Below, piece by piece: positions 16,801-20,000 of a DNA stretch of 20,000 bases. A model generated the notes under the pieces. The model saw only the letters and a program-made list of their open reading frames with translations. It was not told the origin of the DNA and ran no database searches. The DNA comes from Glandiceps talaboti (lineage: Eukaryota; Hemichordata; Enteropneusta; Spengelidae). The DNA lies in the NCBI RefSeq assembly GCF_964340395.1, contig NC_135571.1:9285453-9305452 (forward strand), in the 5' to 3' direction. Every line of letters starts with the position of its first letter. The first letter of the stretch is position 1. The position numbers and the translations under genes were made by a program.

Positions 16801-18161
16801 GGAGTCTAGTTGGCACCAATTTTCTCACTGAAATATATGTCAAGTTGTCAATAAATCAGCTGACTTCTCCCATAAATCTCCAATGTGCAGGCAACGTGTC
16901 AAATGTCTCAAATAAATTTTAGGACTCAAAATGTAACTTTTTTTCTTGTTGGTCCCAGTGGGCTAACAATTTCAGTAATTGGTAGCCCAAGGATGGTGAC
17001 CAATATACTAAGTCTCATATTCCTGAACTGAAAACAGAATTCCTACATTACTAATATAATGTTTGTAAATCTTCCATCCTTGAAACCATGCATAATTAGT
17101 GTTAGCCTGAGTGGGCAACCAGCTGTAAATTATGGTAGCCCCATGACAACAATTGGTAGTCTTTGGACACAGGACTACTATTAATTTCGAGCCCAGAATT
17201 TTTACACATTTTCACAGTATTTCAAATGCCAAGGAAATACAATGCAATTATATAGATGCCACGCACACTGGGGATGTAGAAGTACACAGGTTAATATGTT
17301 GATTATCAGTTGGAAAATAAACAATTGAAACCATTAAAATCATCAACTATGTGTAATGTTTCAGCACAAGGCTGTTTATACTACACTGTAAAAGAATCGC
17401 AGTGCTTAGCACTTTTCAATGTGATTTGGCAAATGATCCTGCAGTATGTTGTGTCTCTTTGTCTTTTTAGGTTGAAGTTGAAATGTGTTTATCTTTGTGT
17501 CAAAAATATCATGTCCCATGAGCGAAACACCGAGCCAACATCATTTCTCCTGTATAATGGGTTGTCACTGAACTATTCTAGTTCCTATACAGTAACGTTA
17601 CGATTTAAGGTATGCCTGGAAAGCTGGGCACCCTCACACATCATTTGACCCATTCACAGCAAGGCATTGAAGGTGGAGTAACATGACATATCTTACAGTC
17701 CAATGCACGGATTGCACATTTCAGAGCACTTAGATCTCAGTATGGGAATGGATTATACTAAAAAGATATATCCGACAGACTCAAGTCAAAATTGCCTTGA
17801 TTGGACTAACCCCCTCCCATCTTTGAGATACAGTGTCACATAGGGAGTCATGAAAGTTTATTATAATGAGTAACCGTGGTAACTTACCCATAGTTTCAGA
17901 CATGAACACTCTATCTTCATTCCAATTAATAGGTAATTTATAATCCACGGTCTTGTCTCTGTTCGATCTATTTGGTACAAACTGGTGTTTATACGATGCT
18001 ATATGTTGATTCATCTGTGACTTCGCAATTAAACGAGACCGTACTCGCTGATTGTCAGTGCGGTTTTGTGATGGAAAATAGAAATGTTTCACTACTGCTA
18101 TTACGACAACAAAACTAAGAAATACAATAAATTTCTTATGTCTAAAAAATAACATCTTCAT
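7043..18161 (-). CDS. Exo-alpha-sialidase (GH33), signal-anchored, nine exons
   Basis: CDS is join of minus-strand exons 18161-17888, 16159-16123, 13192-13022, 12684-12549, 11858-11762, 11091-11011, 9995-9853, 9027-8836 and 7384-7043: 1473 bases, 490 residues. The enzyme family removes terminal sialic acids from glycoproteins, glycolipids and oligosaccharides. Residues 1-10 are basic, 11-24 hydrophobic (signal anchor or uncleaved signal), and the linker to about 91 is polar. The beta-propeller follows: RIP 104-106, FCEAR 118-122, D127 (acid/base position), NPSP 164-167, Asp boxes at 207-214, 283-290, 340-347 and a degenerate one at 415-422, GPGHGIQL 239-246, NEAQ 310-313 (E311), R327, FSNP 398-401 with R407 as likely third Arg, and GYSDL 434-438 (Y435 nucleophile). 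N-glycosylation sequons occur at N33, N143, N273 and N392. All catalytic positions expected from the family are filled. NEU1-like versus bacterial-like placement is unresolved. Confidence 0.9.
7580..7885. repeat. Interspersed 300-bp repeat, copy 1
   Basis: Aligns by eye with 17240-17558: both share CACNNTGGGGATGTAGAAGTA, CATTAAAATCAT, TGTGTAATGTTTCA, and GTCCCATGAG.GAAACACC in the same order and orientation. The copies have diverged by substitutions and small indels. The family is unidentified. Confidence 0.75.
8270..8790. repeat. 93-101-bp minisatellite, about five units
   Basis: CCACAGAG recurs at 8361, 8455, 8548, 8649 and 8750. Each unit has GCACTTGTG.ATACTCAGG, GTAT(A/T)TAAACTCAC and CAATATTTCAGCTG. 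It makes a fortuitous open frame on the plus strand (8229-8693). The unit resembles the inverted-repeat element at 9222-9408. Confidence 0.85.
8836..9027 (-). CDS. Sialidase exon 8: second Arg and third Asp box
   Basis: The acceptor is ATGACAG; the donor is CCAG|GTAAAT at 8835; 64 codons, phase 0 at both ends. It encodes [15 protein letters not shown] (R327 is the second Arg of the triad) and SYDGGLTF, an Asp box ending in Phe instead of Trp. Confidence 0.9.
9222..9408. mobile_element. Foldback (near-palindromic) element, 187 bp
   Basis: The left half from GACAGAACCCCATGA (9222) is repeated inverted in the right half ending TCATGGGGTTCCGTC (9408). Further in, TTTTCTGTGGCTGCACTTTC matches inverted GAAAGTGTAGCAGAAAA. 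Nearly the whole element folds on itself around 9315, with a loop of roughly 8 bases. Confidence 0.8.
9521..9716. mobile_element. Short MITE-like element with GACCGATCGCC termini
   Basis: TTCAGTATTGACCGATCGCC at 9521-9540 faces GGGCGATCGGTCATTGCACT at 9691-9710 in inverted orientation. The interior is more G+C-rich than the surroundings and has no transposase frame. Confidence 0.6.
9853..9995 (-). CDS. Sialidase exon 7: second Asp box and NEAQ
   Basis: The acceptor follows a long pyrimidine tract, TTCCTTCTCCTGTAG; the donor is CACAG|GTAATT at 9852. It encodes [20 protein letters not shown] with the Asp box YSDDGGDTW, and ends in NEAQ, where E311 is the Glu that polarises the catalytic Tyr. 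Confidence 0.92.
10049..10357. mobile_element. MITE-like element with TTAA ends, copy B
   Basis: The ends face each other over about 100 bp: TTAATGTGGTCATATGGAT on the left, and on the right the reverse complement of TTAAAGTTGCCATATGGAT. Matching inner arms include TATCATGGCTTCCTACTTG and GAAAAATCAATGTGAAACAA. TTAA at both ends (10049-10052, 10354-10357) is a likely target-site duplication. There is no coding sequence. Confidence 0.85.
10372..10735. mobile_element. MITE-like element copy C, interrupted and degraded
   Basis: Starts TTAA then AAAAGGTCATATGGATGAC, like copies A and B. It carries the 26-bp near-palindrome (10597-10622) and the phrase TTGTTTCAAGTAGGAA of the right arm. A LINE tail is inserted at 10508-10590. 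The right end is not clearly preserved. Confidence 0.65.
10508..10590 (+). mobile_element. L2-like LINE/SINE 3' tail with target-site duplication
   Basis: The insert has GTAAAGCGCTTTGAGCACGG, then GGAAAGCGCTATATAAA and an (ATT)n end, the layout of L2-clade LINE and MIR-type SINE 3' tails. It is flanked by ACAATGTT at 10500-10507 and 10591-10598, an 8-bp (possibly 9-bp) direct repeat expected from retrotransposition. Only 83 bases inserted, so it is heavily 5'-truncated. Confidence 0.75.
11011..11091 (-). CDS. Sialidase exon 6: GPGHGIQL region
   Basis: The acceptor is ATTTAACAG; the donor is A|GTAAGTTT at 11010. It encodes [20 protein letters not shown], a highly typical sialidase segment (GPG.GIQ...GRL..), then QKDWSGL. 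Confidence 0.92.
11092..11761 (-). other. Sialidase intron 5
   Basis: GT..AG intron of 670 bases, more than half of it the compound microsatellite at 11387-11754. Confidence 0.85.
11387..11754. repeat. Compound microsatellite (CATA)n, (CA)n, (CAGA)n, C16
   Basis: Long runs of CATA interleaved with CA and CAGA, then a run of 16 C (11721-11736) and a second CA run. On the gene strand this is TG and TATG repeat plus G16. The Cys/Val/Tyr and His/Thr/Ile open frames across it on both strands are artefacts. Confidence 0.98.
11762..11858 (-). CDS. Sialidase exon 5: first Asp box
   Basis: The acceptor is TTTTTCTCCACAG; the donor is CAG|GTACAG at 11761. It encodes [11 protein letters not shown], an S-x-D-x-G-x-x-W Asp box, through AAAYAP. 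A TG/G-run microsatellite begins a few bases into the following intron. Confidence 0.92.
11859..12548 (-). other. Sialidase intron 4
   Basis: GT..AG intron of 690 bases. It holds one copy of the 'CCACTAGG' family (11980-12064); otherwise nothing recognised. Confidence 0.85.
11980..12064 (+). repeat. 'CCACTAGG' family, copy 3
   Basis: Has TTTCACCACTAGGAGTGTTG (11992-12011) followed by GGAAGTGAGGGCCAGAATGG (12033-12052), the same order as the copy at 5961-6022. Confidence 0.7.
12549..12684 (-). CDS. Sialidase exon 4: NPSP region
   Basis: The acceptor is TTTCTCTTACAG; the donor is AAA|GTAAGT at 12548, ending in phase 0. It encodes [20 protein letters not shown], equivalent to the 'NP.PV.D...G.I.L.F' strand of sialidases, and ends in IRVYVMK. 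Confidence 0.92.
12685..13021 (-). other. Sialidase intron 3
   Basis: GT..AG intron of 337 bases, mostly two copies of the 'CCACTAGG' family in tandem. Confidence 0.85.
12777..13000 (+). repeat. 'CCACTAGG' family, copies 4 and 5 in tandem
   Basis: Copy 4 begins CTTGGTTACTGAAAAGACAA and has GGCCACGAGGCGTGCTGTTT (12811-12830). Copy 5 begins near 12932 with CTTGTTACTGAATAAACAA and has GGCCACTAGGGGTGCTGTTT (12967-12986). They are spaced about 155 bp apart. Confidence 0.75.
13022..13192 (-). CDS. Sialidase exon 3: RIP motif and acid/base region
   Basis: The acceptor is TTTTTCCAG before 13192; the donor is AG|GTAAGA at 13021. It encodes [20 protein letters not shown] (104-123) then [10 protein letters not shown]. 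By spacing from RIP, D127 corresponds to the general acid/base Asp of GH33. The sequon NNT lies at 143-145. Confidence 0.92.
13260..13487. repeat. 'ATTCAGCCAAGGAAAATATG' family, copy 1
   Basis: Shares with 16245-16565 and 19010-19370 the ordered phrases ATTCAGCCAAGGAAAATATG, TTTGTCACTA or similar, TAATTTATGAAAAAT, TTTGACTC, GCAGAACCAGTGA and GGGTATATAAT. Here the internal inverted arm of the head is deleted. Confidence 0.75.
13510..13858. repeat. Compound microsatellite (TATC)n, (TCTG)n, (TA)n
   Basis: TATC runs, then TCTG, TATC again, then two long TA runs (about 13680-13745 and 13813-13858). The Ile/Tyr open frame on the minus strand is an artefact. Confidence 0.98.
14187..14655. mobile_element. 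Long inverted-repeat (foldback) element
   Basis: The left arm (about 14205-14405) and right arm (about 14500-14650) are reverse complements over roughly 150 bp. Left GAAAGTAAACAACTGAATTT, GATTAATAACACTTGG and AGAGACTTGTATTACA match the right arm inverted. The left arm has an extra tandem copy of ACTACGACTTTAT.AAATGTACAACTGCAGACATCAG-type sequence (14187 and 14245). No transposase is seen. Confidence 0.85.
14757..15830. repeat. About 100-bp minisatellite, roughly ten units
   Basis: Unit marker CTGGTGAGGTGTTGGT starts at 15016, 15117, 15218 and 15315, with diverged versions near 14917, 15415, 15513, 15607 and 15720. Units also share GCCTGGTGTTAACATAGGAC and GGTGTAGCTATTAACTTAAT. Central units are nearly identical; both edges are degenerate. 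Confidence 0.95.
16088..16122 (-). repeat. 33-bp tandem duplicate of the exon 2 donor region
   Basis: Minus strand: the true donor context GAATTCAACGTTGTACG|GTAAGTTTA is followed 33 bp on by AAATTCAATGTCGCACA|GTAAGTTTA (second GT at 16089-16088). Using the distal donor would add CGG then TAA, an immediate stop. Confidence 0.8.
16123..16159 (-). CDS. Sialidase exon 2: 37-base microexon
   Basis: The acceptor is T-rich then ACAG at 16160; the donor is CG|GTAAGTTT at 16122. It encodes [12 protein letters not shown] and the first two bases of the RIP arginine, the strand that leads into the first catalytic Arg in GH33 enzymes. Phases match exons 1 and 3 exactly. A diverged copy of its 3' half plus donor follows 33 bp downstream. 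Confidence 0.85.
16245..16565. repeat. 'ATTCAGCCAAGGAAAATATG' family, copy 2, with hairpin head
   Basis: The first 150 bp form an inverted repeat: CAATATTTTTCCTCATTCAG and AGTGATGACCTAAGGGG pair with ATTAGGTCATTAATAATTTC and GGCTGAATGAAGTATTGGGG. The second half is the shared tail ending GGGTATATAATTTATATTTT. Confidence 0.8.
17240..17558. repeat. Interspersed 300-bp repeat, copy 2
   Basis: Partner of 7580-7885, same orientation. Contains CACACTGGGGATGTAGAAGT, TTGAAACCATTAAAATCAT, and TCATGTCCCATGAGCGAAAC. The open frame here (17310-17648) has no protein-like conservation with the other copy. Confidence 0.75.
17888..18161 (-). CDS. Sialidase exon 1: signal anchor and linker
   Basis: Starts at the first in-frame ATG (18161), with a stop seven codons or so upstream (18183-18185). 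A second ATG lies two codons later. The donor is G|GTAAGTT at 17887, phase 1. It encodes 91 residues: a basic N-terminus, a 14-residue hydrophobic run rich in Val and Ile, sequon NRT at 33-35, then a polar basic linker with no domain I recognise. Confidence 0.8.
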
Positions 18162-18475
18162 GTTGACTTTGAACTTCAATTTTCAATTTTCAAATTTTCA
18201 ATTTTATATGAATATGAATAATGACTTTTTTCTCTAGATGACTGAAGTAATAAGTACCATACTACACATAGTCTTATTGATTTTCATTTGATGTCGCTAT
18301 AAATAGTCATTTTCTTCTTTCTCCCATCTGGTAAATCAGCACTTATCCTTGTTACTATGGTAACACATTGCACAATGAAAGCCACCTGTTCAGTACTTTA
18401 GACAGTTGCAATATATCTTCAGTACAGTCCCTGCATAAAAAATAAGATAGGAGTATAAAGTGAGAGATTTTAAAA
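18162..18475 (-). promoter_or_regulatory. Putative sialidase promoter and 5' UTR
   Basis: Bases upstream of the initiator ATG. On the minus strand there is a weak TATA-like TATAAAA at 18209-18203, about 45 bases before the ATG, in CAATTTT-rich sequence, and an X-box at 18364-18351. The start site is unknown. Confidence 0.4.
18351..18364 (-). promoter_or_regulatory. RFX X-box motif
   Basis: The minus strand reads GTTACC AT AGTAAC, which fits the RFX consensus GTNRCC-N(0-3)-RGYAAC at every defined position, about 190 bases upstream of the sialidase ATG. Known RFX targets include ciliary genes. Function is inferred only. Confidence 0.5.
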
Positions 18476-18740
18476 AGACAAATTCAGACTTAATTTCTGC
18501 TTTTAGGACATTTGATTACTGTTATCAACTTACAGGAAAAGTCCAGTCAGACTTATTTAGTACAATTGTATTGATTACTGCTATCAACATACAGGAAAAG
18601 TCCAGTCAGACTTATTTCTACCTTTAGTACACTTGTATTGATTACTGCTATCAACTTAAAGGAAAAGTCCAGTCAGACTTATTTCTGCCTTTAGTACACT
18701 TGTATTGATTACTGCTATCAACATACCGGAAAAGTCCAGA
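18476..18740. repeat. 67-bp tandem repeat, locus 2 (about four units)
   Basis: GGAAAAGTCC starts at 18535, 18594, 18661 and 18728 (periods 59, 67, 67). The unit is the one seen at 846-966. The last unit runs straight into the CAGA microsatellite. Confidence 0.9.
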
Positions 18741-18767
18741 CAGACAGACAGACAGACAGACAGACAT

Positions 18768-18842
<75 letters not shown>
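18737..18842. repeat. (CAGA)n microsatellite
   Basis: About 26 CAGA units with one CATA interruption. Ser-Val-Cys-Leu and Thr-Asp-Arg-Gln open frames over it are artefacts. Confidence 0.98.
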
Positions 18843-18843
<1 letters not shown>

Positions 18844-19009
18844 TTAAATCACAGTTGGCTATATCCAAAGTCACTAACATTCTATTCAAGGATGGTCATG
18901 TTATTAGTTATTTATAAATATTTTTAAAAACTGTCACTAGTTTCTGCTCCCGTATCATTTATGGTAGCCCTGCTTGGATGGCATTCATGATGGGTCTATG
19001 ACTCAATTC

Positions 19010-19370
19010 TTAGACATTATTTCTCAATAATTTCTTTGTTCAGCCAAGAAAATACTAATGACCAAAGGGTTTAAAATGTCACTACTTGTCTATAGCGACT
19101 TATAGTGACAAAGCCCTTATGTCAGGAGTATTTTCCTGCTGAATGAATAAAAATATTGAAGAATAACTTAATTATACCAGCACCAGTACAACTTGACATG
19201 CATCACCTTTGTTACACTACACCTATACAAGAAAAACAGGGCAGAGTAATGACAATTTTGAATGTTTTGACTCATATTTCAAACACTTCAGAACCAGTGA
19301 CATAGACACATGTTGCCATGACAGAGAACAACCCAGGTATGAATTCAATATTTTTTTGTTCAAATTGGCT
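19010..19370. repeat. 'ATTCAGCCAAGGAAAATATG' family, copy 3, with hairpin head
   Basis: TTCAGCCAAGAAAATACTAA faces TCAGGAGTATTTTCCTGCTG in inverted form, and TGTCACTACTTGTCTATAG is followed by the inverted TTATAGTGACA. The tail carries TTTGACTCATATTTC and CAGAACCAGTGACATAGACA, as in copy 2. Confidence 0.75.
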
Positions 19371-19424
19371 TGTGCATGGTATAATGACCGTGTTCACTCA
19401 CCCCACCCCCTGGGTGCACCCTTT

Positions 19425-19700
19425 GCTCTAAAATGGGGTCTGGGGTTTTTTTTAGCTGACGAGTCTAGACTATAACGTCGTCCACTTTGCATTATTTTCG
19501 GTTTTGCTGGGTTCTTTACCAAATCATAACTGCCATTAATTGCCTCAAAATGTTGCCTGCTAGGGAAATTGTAAAATTTCATCTTTTTAAAAAATTGTAT
19601 GGTCTAAAATGAGGTATCGATTTTTGGCTTAACTGGGTCTAAAATGGGGCCTGGCATTTTCAGCACTGGCCACACACCCCTACCAGAACTGGCCAATGGG
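19425..19700. repeat. Probable interspersed repeat with 'TCTAAAATGGGGTCTGG' phrases
   Basis: The phrase occurs as CTCTAAAATGGGGTCTGGGG (about 19427), GGTCTAAAATGAGGTATCGA (about 19602) and GGGTCTAAAATGGGGCCTGG (about 19637), followed by a C-rich stretch. The family and its borders are not recognised. Confidence 0.5.
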
Positions 19701-20000
19701 TACTGCCCCCAGGCCCTACCCCACCCACCACATCCATACAAGTACGCAGGGCTGCATTTGAGCAAACACAGGTGCGGTGACGGTATTTTTTTAATGTTCA
19801 CAAATATCTAATATTTAAGCTATTATTTTCCATCACGACCATTTTTGAATAGAATATTAACTTACAAGTGACTGTGGACTAGACGGGTAATTTGTGTATG
19901 CAGCTGCAATAATTGTAGCGTTTGTTTTGAACTTGAAATTGAAGTGGTTATTTTTTTCTGTTTTTTGAGTTTTTTTCATTTTGTCCTTTTTGCGTTAAAA
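19701..20000. other. Nothing recognised
   Basis: A+T-rich with T-runs near the end of the window. No exon with flanking splice sites that I can support. Confidence 0.45.

Larger units (their letters stand above)
16160..17887 (-). other. Sialidase intron 1
   Basis: GT..AG intron of 1728 bases. It contains two interspersed repeats (16245-16565, 17240-17558) and short hairpin sequence at 16949-17006. The stretches 16566-16948 and 17560-17887 show nothing recognisable. Confidence 0.85.

Noticed and set aside
17781-18179. Extending exon 1 upstream to a TTG at 18179 or downstream past 17888
   Set aside because: TTG is not a likely animal start, and the first ATG is at 18161. Reading past 17888 crosses a consensus GTAAGTT donor, and the sialidase sequence continues in exon 2.
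18656-18917. SVCL-repeat and TDRQ-repeat open frames
   Set aside because: Translation of the CAGA microsatellite; low-complexity with no initiation or splice context.

Overview
This is eukaryotic DNA: A+T-rich, with short exons bounded by GT..AG introns and many microsatellites, minisatellites and inverted-repeat (MITE-like) elements. The two recognisable genes, an arylsulfatase B-type sulfatase and a GH33 sialidase, together with an L2-like LINE tail, suggest an invertebrate animal, plausibly a marine deuterostome such as a hemichordate or cephalochordate. A lophotrochozoan cannot be excluded. The species cannot be read from the window.

Layout. Bases 128-396 (+) are the last coding exon of an arylsulfatase B-like gene whose remainder lies left of the window. 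Bases 397-7042 are intergenic and UTR sequence filled with repeats: a 24-bp array, two MITE-like elements, a 362-bp tandem duplication, a 509-bp duplication carrying TTGTA-type microsatellites, a LINE 3' tail, a CTCF-motif-bearing inverted repeat and a cluster of CArG boxes. Bases 7043-18161 (-) hold a complete nine-exon gene for a 490-residue exo-alpha-sialidase. I assembled it by hand from splice sites, phases and family motifs; all eight introns are GT..AG and the frame stays open throughout. Its introns carry at least seven repeat families, two large minisatellites and two long compound microsatellites. Bases 18162-18475 are the putative promoter, with a consensus RFX X-box. The rest, to 20000, is repeats.

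How the genes relate. The two genes converge tail to tail. Both families act on glycoconjugates: the sulfatase removes sulfate from N-acetylgalactosamine residues, the sialidase removes terminal sialic acid. A shared lysosomal or secretory glycan-degradation role is inference from family knowledge. The sialidase has an N-terminal signal-anchor-like segment, the Arg triad, Asp, Glu and Tyr catalytic positions and Asp boxes, so it looks like a working enzyme. No operon-like or defence system was found. The most unusual signals are the repeat family with CTCF-like motifs, the duplicated 5' splice site of exon 2, the CArG cluster and the nested transposons in the introns.
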